From an uncultured Bacillus sp. (GTDB lineage Bacteria > Bacillota > Bacilli > Bacillales > Cytobacillaceae), in assembly GCA_937902115.1 (NCBI GenBank), contig CALGSR010000340.1, positions 1-9,057 on the forward strand: a stretch of DNA of 9,057 bases. The letters are read 5' to 3'. The stretch's first letter is position 1; the number at the start of each line of letters is the position of its first letter. The notes under the pieces were generated by a model. It was not told the DNA's origin. It made no database searches and worked only from the letters and a program-made list of their open reading frames with translations. Position numbers and translations under genes: made by a program. Positions 1 through 6,003 of the stretch are shown here, in pieces.

Positions 1-197
1 CCGCCGATTAAAAAGGAAAGTATATAGGCGGTTGAGGATATGGTATCAAATCCACTTCGTCCAAGCAGCCAGCCGAAAAAAATCAATACACCGCACAAGA
101 CAACAGCAATCAGTTCAGTCTGTGCCTTACCCTTTCCCTTTTCTGTCAAACTCGCTTGTAATGCAGTTTTTGGCGTGCCTATAACTTGAGATTCCAT
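1..197 (-). CDS. Heavy-metal P-type ATPase, N-terminal fragment (PfeT/ZosA-like), runs off the left edge
   Basis: An open frame starts with ATG at 197 and reads leftward for 65 codons without a stop until the window ends. A purine-rich ribosome binding site (AAGGGAGA, 205-212) lies 7 nt upstream. The product begins with about 28 polar residues, followed by hydrophobic segments around AELIAVVLCGVLIFFGWLL-type and AYILSFLIGG-type sequence. That pattern matches the start of the membrane domain of P1B-type metal ATPases such as CadA and ZosA/PfeT. No N-terminal CxxC metal-binding domain precedes the first membrane helix, as in PfeT/ZosA and unlike CadA or CopA. The phosphorylation motif DKTG and the metal-selective CPC/SPC motif lie outside the window, so the metal cannot be read directly. 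Iron efflux is inferred from the Fur/PerR-like box upstream. Confidence is high for the family and moderate for the substrate. Confidence 0.75.
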   Translation of the reverse strand, partial: MESQVIGTPKTALQASLTEKGKGKAQTELIAVVLCGVLIFFGWLLGRSGFDTISSTAYILSFLIG

Positions 198-221
198 ATT
201 CCATTCTCCCTTACAAGTATT

Positions 222-251
222 TTTATAGTTTTAAATGATAAGGATAATCAA
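222..251 (-). promoter_or_regulatory. Candidate sigma-A promoter for the P-type ATPase gene
   Basis: On the minus strand TTGATT (246-251) is followed after 18 bp by TATAAA (222-227), a fair -35/-10 pair. Transcription would begin near 215, giving a very short leader with the ribosome binding site at 205-212. The Fur/PerR-like operator at 236-250 covers the spacer and -35 side, so a regulator bound there could block or alter polymerase binding. Confidence 0.4.
236..250. promoter_or_regulatory. Fur/PerR-family 7-1-7 operator-like site
   Basis: The 15-mer TGATAAGGATAATCA matches the Fur 7-1-7 consensus TGATAATNATTATCA at 12 of 14 defined positions. The outer arms TGATAA and ATAATCA are nearly ideal. 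PerR boxes have the same architecture but prefer TTATAA ends, so the TGAT/ATCA ends favour Fur. The site overlaps the candidate promoter of the P-type ATPase gene, 39 bp from its start codon. In B. subtilis the iron exporter gene pfeT is known to be repressed by PerR and activated by Fur, which fits this arrangement. The cax start is 300 bp away, so control of that gene is less likely. Confidence 0.6.
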
Positions 252-277
252 CATCAATACCCTAATAAAACACGAAA

Positions 278-299
278 GCTGCCACCAGTTGGTGACAGC
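278..299 (-). other. Hairpin in the divergent intergenic region
   Basis: Arms GCTGCCACC (278-286) and GGTGACAGC (291-299) flank the 4-nt loop AGTT. In plus-strand RNA there is one C/A mismatch. In minus-strand RNA that position is a G-U wobble, so the 9-bp stem is complete, and it is followed by a T-rich stretch broken by C and G. It is therefore terminator-like on the minus strand, although no gene on that strand ends here. It could be an attenuator in a longer P-type ATPase leader or a relic. The rest of 198-550 is AT-rich and holds no convincing gene. Confidence 0.4.
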
Positions 300-531
300 A
301 AAAAATTCGCTACCTTTATTATTGAATTTTACAAAAACTTTACAATATGTTGGTCCATCGGCAAAGAAAGATGCTTATATTAAAAATGGGAAAATTTGCT
401 TCGCCCTTTTAACATATGCAGATGAACAAATATTGTGCATGTAGAAGTGAAATTTAAAAAAAGTTTAACTTTGGGCAAACTAGAGGGGCGGAAATAATAA
501 ATTAGGAAGAGTTAAATGAACTCATCTGAGG

Positions 532-539
532 AAAGGCGG
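532..539 (+). promoter_or_regulatory. Ribosome binding site that fixes the cax start at ATG 551
   Basis: AAAGGCGG differs from AAAGGAGG at one base and ends 11 nt before ATG 551. The in-frame TTG at 542 would be only 2 nt from this site, too close for initiation. Homologues of the YfkE type also begin at the MNK/MNR equivalent of 551. Confidence 0.6.
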
Positions 540-550
540 GATTGCTGTAT

Positions 551-1609
551 ATGAATAAAGTTTTTATGATTTTAACCTTTGCTGGTGTTCCTTTGTCTGT
601 TATTGGGACACTCATGCATTGGTCAAGTATTCTTCTTTTTGTGATTTACTGTTTAACGATCATTGCATTGGCCAGCTATATGGGGCGTGCCACGGAAAGC
701 CTTGCTGTTGTTGCTGGGCCACGAATCGGCGGCCTGCTTAATGCTACATTCGGAAATGCAGTTGAATTAATTATTTCTATTTTCTCTTTAAAAGCAGGCT
801 TAATTGGTGTCGTTCTCGCCTCTTTAACCGGTTCTGTTCTAGGAAATCTTCTATTAGTTGCAGGACTTTCCTTTTTTATAGGCGGAGTTAAATATAAGAG
901 ACAGGTCTTTAATGTCTATGATGCCCGGCATAACTCGGGACTGCTTATGTTCGCTATTATTGTTGCCTTTGTCATTCCAGAGGTATTTTCCATGACCATG
1001 AGCGACAGCGATACCATTTCTCTTAGTATGGGGATATCAATAATATTAATTGCCCTTTATTTAGCGGCGCTCTTCTTCAAGTTGGTTACGCACCGAGGAG
1101 TTTATATCTCTGATTCGGGAAAAGGGGCTTCCCATGAAGAGGAGGAGCCAGAATGGGGAAAAGGAAAGGCCATCACGATTCTAGCTCTTGCCACGATTGC
1201 GGTTGCCTATATATCAGAAAATTTAGTCCATACTTTTGAAACAGTAGGGGAATCATTTGGCTGGACTGAATTATTTATTGGGGTAGTGATTGTGGCTATC
1301 GTTGGGAATGCTGCTGAGCACGCTTCTGCCATTGTCATGGCCTTCAAAAACAAAATGGATATTGCTGTGGAAATTGCTGTCGGTTCTACCTTACAGGTGG
1401 CCATGTTTGTGGCACCTTTGTTAGTACTGATTTCACTGTTCTTTCCAACCGTTATGCCACTTGTGTTTACATTGCCAGAGCTGATTGCAATGGCATCCGC
1501 TGTATTGTTAACAGTCGTTATCTCAAACGATGGGGAAACAAACTGGTTTGAAGGACTAACCCTTCTAGCTGCCTATACGATTATGGGAATTGGGTTTTAT
1601 TTACTATAG
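551..1609 (+). CDS. cax: Ca2+/H+ antiporter, CaCA superfamily CAX family (YfkE/ChaA-like)
   Basis: This 352-residue integral membrane protein should exchange cytoplasmic Ca2+ for protons at the cell membrane. It carries the two inverted alpha-repeats of CAX exchangers. The first contains GNAVELI with the key acidic residue E72. The second contains GNAAEH with E256. Eleven or so hydrophobic helices are visible. An acidic stretch (EEEEPE, about 196-201) in the central loop separates the two halves, as in YfkE of B. subtilis, whose length (about 351 residues) it matches. The extra three codons upstream are excluded because the ribosome binding site at 532-539 fits ATG 551. No convincing promoter was found in 440-540. 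yfkD follows 134 bp downstream on the same strand, so the two may be cotranscribed. I see no damage, and the key residues are intact. Confidence 0.93.
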   Translation: MNKVFMILTFAGVPLSVIGTLMHWSSILLFVIYCLTIIALASYMGRATESLAVVAGPRIGGLLNATFGNAVELIISIFSLKAGLIGVVLASLTGSVLGNLLLVAGLSFFIGGVKYKRQVFNVYDARHNSGLLMFAIIVAFVIPEVFSMTMSDSDTISLSMGISIILIALYLAALFFKLVTHRGVYISDSGKGASHEEEEPEWGKGKAITILALATIAVAYISENLVHTFETVGESFGWTELFIGVVIVAIVGNAAEHASAIVMAFKNKMDIAVEIAVGSTLQVAMFVAPLLVLISLFFPTVMPLVFTLPELIAMASAVLLTVVISNDGETNWFEGLTLLAAYTIMGIGFYLL

Positions 1610-1658
1610 GAGCAGTGGTCAACGACATTATTTTTCCAGTTAAAGGCGAAGAAAATAA

Positions 1659-1687
1659 TTGATAGCAATGGATAAACTGATTAAACT
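1659..1687 (+). promoter_or_regulatory. Weak candidate promoter for yfkD
   Basis: TTGATA (1659-1664) and TAAACT (1682-1687) are separated by 17 bp. The -35 is good (5 of 6) and the -10 is poor (4 of 6). A better -10-like TATACT (1698-1703) has no partner -35. No terminator separates cax from yfkD, so readthrough from cax is also possible. Confidence 0.3.
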
Positions 1688-1743
1688 CCGAAAATAATAT
1701 ACTGTACGAAACTTTTGGATATGTTGAAAGGAGTTTATAAAAA

Positions 1744-2562
1744 ATGAGAAAAATAATCATCGTAGTTTCGATTATTTTCATGTTTACGTCCCTGCCTTTA
1801 GCCAATGCTGAAAAGCAAAAAGAGGATCATACAGCAACTCCGGTAAAACGGTCATTTACTGTTCCAACTTCGGTTTTAAATATTGCAAAAGATAATACGT
1901 ATCCGAATACAACGTTGGATTTACCCAGACTGGAACCAAGTGAATTAACGAAAGAACTTATTGATTCATCTAAAGTGAAAATTGAAAATCCGGATCTCAT
2001 TCGTATGCTTAATGAAACAACCGTCAACAGTACCCCATTTGCCTTGGGCTATAGAGCGATTGTCTATCTTGGGCTGTGGCCGCTTAATTATGAATCTATT
2101 GAGACCTCGCCAAACTGGGAATATCAAAAAGTTAATACGAATTATTTCGATAATCGCGGCGGGAAGGCACCATATCAAATTCATTATGTTCAGGAGACAC
2201 AGAAATCGGTGCGCGGCGGGCTGACTGCGAAGATCTCTAATACAGAGGAAGTTAAGAAAATGATGCTGATGAAAGCAAGTCAAAAGACGGATCTGCCGCT
2301 TGCCTTTGAAACCATTATCGGCGGTGGAACGAAGAAGGATCAAGTTTATAATGTAGCCCCGAAGATGCTGGGCTATCTTTACGGTTTTGCCCCTGCGGTA
2401 AATGAGAAGGGAAAGGTAACCTTCGGTGAAGTCTACTTGATGCTAAAGGGTGGAAAGAAAGTGATCATCGTCAAAAATGTAACATCTCAAGGCATTGGTG
2501 CCTGGATCCCAATTCAAGATCACGTATCATTCAGCTTCGTAGCTAGTGAACTCCCACGCTGA
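1744..2562 (+). CDS. yfkD: YfkD-family secreted protein of unknown function
   Basis: The 272-residue product starts with a classical signal peptide: MRKIII, a hydrophobic run to about residue 20, then LANA before EKQK. It is therefore probably exported and cleaved near residue 23. No lipobox cysteine is present. The mature part is soluble in character. Stretches such as VPTSVLNIAKDNTYPN, GYRAIVYLG, YFDNRGG, APAVNEKGKVTFGEVYLMLK and TSQGIGAWIPIQDHVSFSF recall B. subtilis YfkD, a conserved Bacillaceae protein without known activity. The start is well supported by AAAGGAG (1727-1733) 10 nt upstream. It follows the Ca2+/H+ antiporter gene as yfkD follows yfkE in B. subtilis, which hints at a shared condition of use but proves no shared function. 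I do not recognise catalytic motifs. Confidence 0.85.
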   Translation: MRKIIIVVSIIFMFTSLPLANAEKQKEDHTATPVKRSFTVPTSVLNIAKDNTYPNTTLDLPRLEPSELTKELIDSSKVKIENPDLIRMLNETTVNSTPFALGYRAIVYLGLWPLNYESIETSPNWEYQKVNTNYFDNRGGKAPYQIHYVQETQKSVRGGLTAKISNTEEVKKMMLMKASQKTDLPLAFETIIGGGTKKDQVYNVAPKMLGYLYGFAPAVNEKGKVTFGEVYLMLKGGKKVIIVKNVTSQGIGAWIPIQDHVSFSFVASELPR

Positions 2563-2567
2563 CAACA

Positions 2568-2582
2568 CGGTGCCAGGCACCG
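2568..2582. repeat. Short perfect palindrome CGGTGCC-A-GGCACCG
   Basis: Seven-base arms around one central A begin 5 nt after the yfkD stop codon. From memory, the core GGTGCCAGGCACC occurs often in intergenic DNA of Bacillaceae genomes, so this is likely one copy of a dispersed palindromic repeat and not a gene-specific site. With only a 1-nt loop it cannot be a good RNA terminator by itself. Confidence 0.6.
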
Positions 2583-2598
2583 AAAAAGGACAAGAATA

Positions 2599-2631
2599 GC
2601 AAGATTGTCCACGTGGGGGGGACAATCTTGC
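2599..2631. repeat. Strong 12-bp inverted repeat between convergent yfkD and yfkAB
   Basis: GCAAGATTGTCC (2599-2610) and GGACAATCTTGC (2620-2631) are perfect complements around a 9-nt loop, ACGTGGGGG. A third copy of GGACAA (2588-2593) could compete by pairing with TTGTCC (2605-2610). The plus strand has no T-tract after the stem. The minus strand is followed by a T-rich but broken run (complement of 2583-2598), so it may terminate yfkAB weakly. Together with the palindrome at 2568-2582 it looks like a compound intergenic repeat unit. Confidence 0.65.
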
Positions 2632-2654
2632 CGATTCAGTCAAATTTGCAATAC

Positions 2655-3782
2655 TTATTTATCAAACTCAATTAATGAGTGTCGATGATTAAAGTCGATA
2701 TCCTGATAGTAACTGTTTTTCACTAAGACGTTTGGTCCAAGACATTGAACGTTCGGACAGTGGCAATTTAAAGAGGAGGCAAGGTCTGTTTTCAGCCAAT
2801 TGTTGAAGGCATCTGTCAGCTTGTCTGTTCCAATGTTACCTAGTGGCGGTGCATCGCCAAAATCAGTAACAATGATTTCTCCTGTGAAAATATTTACATT
2901 TAAGCGGGAGCGGCCATCCGGGTCGTTTCGGACCGATACATTTTTTTCCTTTGAAAGTCTTTTAATCAACTCTAAATCTTTTTCATTATTGATGCAGGCA
3001 TAGAAAGGCAGAGTACCAAACAGCATCCACGTATTTTGGTCGCGTATGTCAAGAATGTGGTGCATACACTCACGAATTTCAGCTAAACTTAATGTGTCAA
3101 GCGATGAAGCGTAATCTGAAGGGTACATTGGGTGCACCTCATGCCGGCTGCATTTCATTTCGTGGACAATTTGGTGATGAATCTGCTCTAAATGTGGCCT
3201 TGTTCGCTTGCTTAACATCGTTTCAGCAGAGACCATTACCCCCTGTTCAGCTAAAATGCGGCTATTTTCAATGATATTGTGAAACAGTCTTTTACGTTGT
3301 TCGATCGTCGGCTTACGCTCCATTCTGGCAAAAGCGCCTTCGATAAAATCTTCCGCTGTTCCCCAATTATGCGAGATATGAAGGACATCCAAATAGGGAA
3401 CCATATCATGATAGTGGCTGATATCCAATGTGAGATTGGAGTTTAACTGTGTACGAATGCCGCGTTCATGGGCATACTTCAGCAAAGGAATGACATATCC
3501 TTCAAGTGTTTTTTTCGATAGGACCGGTTCGCCGCCTGTAAAGCTTATCGTTCGTAAATGGGGAATCTCCTCTAAACGCTGAATCATTAGTTCCAGCGGA
3601 AGGCCGTCTGGTTCCTGAGTCTGCAGTGTATAGCCGACAGCACAATGCTCGCAGCGCATATTACATAAAACGGTCGTCGTAAATTCAACATTTGTCAGGA
3701 CTAATTTTCCGTACTGCTCCATGTCCAAATAGGTTTCCCATGGGTCAAATTCGGGTGTAAGCTTCTTTCTTTCGGAAATCAT
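2655..3782 (-). CDS. yfkAB: Radical SAM/CxCxxxxC-motif protein YfkAB
   Basis: This 375-residue cytosolic protein is a radical SAM enzyme. The cluster-binding motif CNMRCEHC gives C40, C44 and C47 for the SAM-cleaving [4Fe-4S] cluster. FTGGEP (81-86) is the SAM-binding glycine motif. Near the C-terminus CHCPNVQC (C340, C342, C347) is the CxCxxxxC signature naming the YfkAB family, probably ligating a second cluster as in SPASM-like domains. The substrate of the family is unknown. The full-length fused frame is intact here; in B. subtilis it was first described as two frames, yfkA and yfkB. The start at 3782 has AAGGGGAG (3789-3796) at 6-nt spacing, and a good promoter lies at 3840-3868. The gene converges with yfkD and diverges from the small acidic protein gene at 3996. 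Confidence 0.9.
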   Translation of the reverse strand: MISERKKLTPEFDPWETYLDMEQYGKLVLTNVEFTTTVLCNMRCEHCAVGYTLQTQEPDGLPLELMIQRLEEIPHLRTISFTGGEPVLSKKTLEGYVIPLLKYAHERGIRTQLNSNLTLDISHYHDMVPYLDVLHISHNWGTAEDFIEGAFARMERKPTIEQRKRLFHNIIENSRILAEQGVMVSAETMLSKRTRPHLEQIHHQIVHEMKCSRHEVHPMYPSDYASSLDTLSLAEIRECMHHILDIRDQNTWMLFGTLPFYACINNEKDLELIKRLSKEKNVSVRNDPDGRSRLNVNIFTGEIIVTDFGDAPPLGNIGTDKLTDAFNNWLKTDLASSLNCHCPNVQCLGPNVLVKNSYYQDIDFNHRHSLIEFDK

Positions 3783-3839
3783 TATTTTCTCCCCTTGTTC
3801 ATTGTATTACATACATCTTATGTTAGATTAGCTATAGTC

Positions 3840-3868
3840 ATTATTGATTTATTAAATTGTACTGTCAA
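3840..3868 (-). promoter_or_regulatory. Sigma-A promoter for yfkAB
   Basis: On the minus strand a perfect TTGACA (-35, 3863-3868) is followed after exactly 17 bp by AATAAT (-10, 3840-3845; 5 of 6 matches to TATAAT). Transcription would start near 3833, giving a leader of about 50 nt before ATG 3782. This is the best -35 element in the window. Confidence 0.7.
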
Positions 3869-3934
3869 TATGAGCAAAGGAATTATTGTATTCTCAATGC
3901 ATGCTCGTTCAAGCTATCTTTTTTGGTTGAGCAG

Positions 3935-3963
3935 TTGCCATTCGGGATATTTTTCGGTAGGAT
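3935..3963 (+). promoter_or_regulatory. Candidate sigma-A promoter for the small acidic protein gene
   Basis: TTGCCA (3935-3940, 5 of 6) and TAGGAT (3958-3963, 4 of 6) are spaced by 17 bp. Transcription would start near 3970. That leaves the ATG at 3975 only about 5 nt from the mRNA end, so it could hardly be the start. TTG 3996 with its ribosome binding site fits well. Confidence 0.45.
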
Positions 3964-3978
3964 AAATAACGAAGATGG

Positions 3979-3985
3979 AAAGGAG
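3979..3985 (+). promoter_or_regulatory. Ribosome binding site that moves the start to TTG 3996
   Basis: AAAGGAG is a near-perfect Shine-Dalgarno sequence lying inside the longer open frame that begins at ATG 3975. It is 10 nt upstream of the in-frame TTG at 3996, so the seven codons from ATG 3975 are probably leader and not protein. Confidence 0.65.
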
Positions 3986-3995
3986 CGGGAATTGC

Positions 3996-4181
3996 TTGGA
4001 AAGTTCGATAAAAGATAAGAATGGTCAGGTATCCTTTTTAAAGGAGCGTCTGAATATGTTTCTCGATGTATTAGATGCGATTGATCCGGAGGATACGGAC
4101 ATTGAAGATATTGATCGTTTAATCGAGATGATTGATGATCTCGAAGATAAATGCCGTGAAATTAAACAACGGGAAATGTAA
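3996..4181 (+). CDS. Small acidic SE1561-type conserved protein
   Basis: From TTG 3996 the product has 61 residues: MESSIKDKNGQVSFLKERL, a helical middle (NMFLDVLDAID), then an acidic, probably helical tail rich in D and E (DTDIEDIDRLIEMIDDLEDK). There is no signal peptide or membrane helix, and only one cysteine. The pattern DKN-QV-FLK-RLNMFLDV-D-IDPE resembles the short family annotated as SE1561 family protein in Firmicutes, whose function is unknown. It may correspond to YfjT, which precedes pdaA in B. subtilis, but that is inference. An alternative ATG at 3975 would add seven residues and is disfavoured by the ribosome binding site. The gene has its own candidate promoter and a strong terminator, so it is probably monocistronic. 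It diverges from yfkAB. Confidence 0.75.
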   Translation: MESSIKDKNGQVSFLKERLNMFLDVLDAIDPEDTDIEDIDRLIEMIDDLEDKCREIKQREM

Positions 4182-4209
4182 GAGCCACTTAACCGGCTCT
4201 TTTTATTTT
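4180..4209 (+). terminator. Rho-independent terminator of the small acidic protein gene
   Basis: Stem AAGAGCC (4180-4186) and GGCTCTT (4195-4201) enclose an 8-nt loop and are followed by TTTTATTTT. The stem begins inside the TAA stop codon. Confidence 0.85.
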
Positions 4210-4247
4210 GCATAAAATCTGAAATTAAATCGTTTTCATCCTTTTTC

Positions 4248-4276
4248 TTTAAAATATAACGGTATACAGTTATAAT
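4248..4276 (+). promoter_or_regulatory. Sigma-A promoter for the fumarase gene
   Basis: A perfect -10 TATAAT (4271-4276) has TTTAAA (4248-4253, 4 of 6) 17 bp upstream. Transcription would start near 4283, giving a leader of about 50 nt. I did not find a convincing CcpA cre site around it. Confidence 0.6.
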
Positions 4277-4333
4277 AGAGATGTCTAAATTATTGAAAAA
4301 TAGCAGCGAATTTTCGGGGAGGACTTCAGCCAT

Positions 4334-5875
4334 ATGAATACAGAAAAATTCCAAGAAAGTATGTACAAGCTTATTGTTGAAACATCTACAGGGCTTCCAA
4401 AGGACGTACGCCGTGCGATTAAAGCGGCAAAAGCGATCGAAAATGCCGGAACAAGCTCTGCGATGGCTCTTGCAACGATTACGAATAATATCAGTATGGC
4501 AGATGAAAATATTTCTCCAATCTGTCAGGACACAGGACTTCCTACGTTTAAAATCAAAACGCCTGTTGGCGCTAATCAAATTGAAATGAAGAAGGCAATC
4601 TACAATGCAATCGCTGAGGCAACAAAAGATGGAAAACTCCGTCCGAACTCTGTTGATTCCTTAACAGGGAAAAACAGCGGAGATAACCTTGGCGGTGGTA
4701 CACCTGTTGTTAAATTTGAACAATGGGAAAAGGATTATATTGATGTTCGTCTTATTTTAAAAGGCGGCGGCTGTGAAAATAAAAACATCCAATACAGTCT
4801 GCCATGCGAATTAGAAGGACTGGGCCGTGCCGGACGCGATCTTGATGGGATCCGCAAATGTGTGATGCATTCCGTTTACCAGGCGCAGGGGCAAGGCTGC
4901 AGTGCCGGATTTATCGGTGTCGGCATCGGCGGCGACCGTTCTTCCGGCTATGATTTAGCAAAAGAACAGCTTTTCCGTACGGTTGATGATGTCAATCCAA
5001 ATGAAGATTTACGCAAGCTCGAAGAATATGTGATGGAAAATGCGAACAAGCTAGGCATCGGAACAATGGGCTTTGGCGGTGAAACAACGCTCCTTGGCTG
5101 TAAGGTTGGCGTGATGAACCGTATTCCTGCCAGCTTCTATGTATCTGTAGCATATAATTGCTGGGCTTTCCGCCGCTTAGGTGTTGCGATCAATCCAGAA
5201 ACTGGAGACATCAATGAGTGGATGTACCAAGAAGGAGAAAAAATTGACTTCGGAGCAGAAGCGGAAAAGGAAACAACTGCTACATCAGATGTAAATGTTG
5301 TTGAATTACAGGCTCCAATCTCTGAAGAGCAAATCCGCCAGCTAAAAGTCGGTGACGTGGTCCGCATTAACGGCAGAATGTATACTGGCCGCGATGCGAT
5401 CCATAAATATTTATCCGACCATGATGCACCAGTTGATTTAAACGGTCAAGTGATCTATCACTGCGGTCCTGTTATGTTGAAGGATGAGGATGGTACATGG
5501 CATGTGAAAGCAGCAGGTCCAACAACAAGTATCCGTGAGGAACCATACCAAGGCGATATCATGAAGAAATTCGGCATCCGCGCTGTCATCGGCAAAGGCG
5601 GTATGGGACCGAAAACATTAGCGGCACTGCAAGAACATGGCGGTGTGTATTTGAACGCAATCGGCGGTGCAGCGCAATATTATGCAGACTGTATCAAATC
5701 AGTTGATGGGGTTGACTTAACGGAATTCGGGATTCCTGAAGCAATGTGGCATTTATCGGTTGAAGGGTTTACAGCCGTTGTGACAATGGATTCACACGGA
5801 AACAGTCTCCATAAAGATGTTGACCAATCATCACTGGAAAAATTAGCGCAATTTAAGAATAAAGTATTTAATTAA
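4334..5875 (+). CDS. fumA: Class I fumarate hydratase, iron-sulfur dependent (alpha and beta domains in one chain)
   Basis: This 513-residue cytosolic enzyme should interconvert fumarate and L-malate in the TCA cycle. The N-terminal Fe-S hydro-lyase domain (about 10-290) carries PICQDTGLP (C64), QGQGCSAGF (C189) and AYNCWAFRR (C276). These three cysteines are spaced as expected for ligands of the catalytic [4Fe-4S] cluster. GGGCENKN (about 144-151) is also typical. The C-terminal beta domain (about 325-513) has GRMYTGRDAIH, AGPTTSIREE and GKGGMG motifs. A charged linker lies near 300-325. This family is unrelated to the oxygen-stable class II fumarase (FumC/CitG) that B. subtilis uses. The start has GGGGAGGA about 10 nt upstream. 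The gene has its own promoter and a strong terminator and appears monocistronic. It stands between genes related to yfk and yfj members, so it may be an insertion relative to B. subtilis. Confidence 0.93.
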   Translation: MNTEKFQESMYKLIVETSTGLPKDVRRAIKAAKAIENAGTSSAMALATITNNISMADENISPICQDTGLPTFKIKTPVGANQIEMKKAIYNAIAEATKDGKLRPNSVDSLTGKNSGDNLGGGTPVVKFEQWEKDYIDVRLILKGGGCENKNIQYSLPCELEGLGRAGRDLDGIRKCVMHSVYQAQGQGCSAGFIGVGIGGDRSSGYDLAKEQLFRTVDDVNPNEDLRKLEEYVMENANKLGIGTMGFGGETTLLGCKVGVMNRIPASFYVSVAYNCWAFRRLGVAINPETGDINEWMYQEGEKIDFGAEAEKETTATSDVNVVELQAPISEEQIRQLKVGDVVRINGRMYTGRDAIHKYLSDHDAPVDLNGQVIYHCGPVMLKDEDGTWHVKAAGPTTSIREEPYQGDIMKKFGIRAVIGKGGMGPKTLAALQEHGGVYLNAIGGAAQYYADCIKSVDGVDLTEFGIPEAMWHLSVEGFTAVVTMDSHGNSLHKDVDQSSLEKLAQFKNKVFN

Positions 5876-5885
5876 CTATCATTGT

Positions 5886-5920
5886 AAGGGATGGACATTA
5901 TTGTTCATCCCTTTTGCATT
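5886..5920 (+). terminator. Rho-independent terminator of the fumarase gene
   Basis: AAGGGATGGACA (5886-5897) pairs with TGTTCATCCCTT (5902-5913), 12 bp with one G-U pair and a 4-nt loop, and is followed by TTTT and a further T-rich stretch. Confidence 0.85.
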
Positions 5921-5988
5921 TTATTGGCAAGTTAGATTGCGCATGATTCTAATTCCGCCACAAACAATAAAACGAACAAGAAAAAGTG

Positions 5989-5995
5989 AAAGGGG
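5989..5995 (+). promoter_or_regulatory. Ribosome binding site that moves the pdaA start to TTG 6004
   Basis: AAAGGGG immediately follows a possible GTG start at 5986 and lies 8 nt upstream of the in-frame TTG at 6004. The GTG has no purine-rich site of its own at a good distance, and TTG 6004 gives a cleaner signal peptide (MKSSIKIF). Confidence 0.7.
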
Positions 5996-6003
5996 AAATA
6001 CCT

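Noticed and set aside
186..444. Two overlapping open frames of 65 and 69 codons on the plus strand between the ATPase and cax genes
   Set aside because: No ribosome binding sites, no family-like sequence, and they cross the Fur-like box and the hairpin. They read as AT-rich intergenic DNA.
461..500. GTTTAA after cax-side A-tract as a sigma-B -35, or TTGGGC/TAATAA as a sigma-A promoter for cax
   Set aside because: No GGGTAT-like -10 lies at 12-15 bp for sigma-B, and the sigma-A pair matches only 3 of 6 bases in the -10.
1627..1659. Inverted repeat ATTATTTT/AAAATAAT after cax as a terminator
   Set aside because: The stem has no G-C pairs and is followed by no T-tract, so it is too weak to call.
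4025..4579. 184-codon minus-strand open frame across the small acidic protein gene and the fumarase start
   Set aside because: It runs opposite two well-supported genes, a terminator and a promoter, and its translation has no recognisable features. It is a shadow frame.
5915..5971. Sigma-G promoter for pdaA
   Set aside because: TGCATT and CATGATT are 21 bp apart, and CAATAAA has no good -35 at 17-18 bp. The known forespore expression of the family is not enough to mark a site here.
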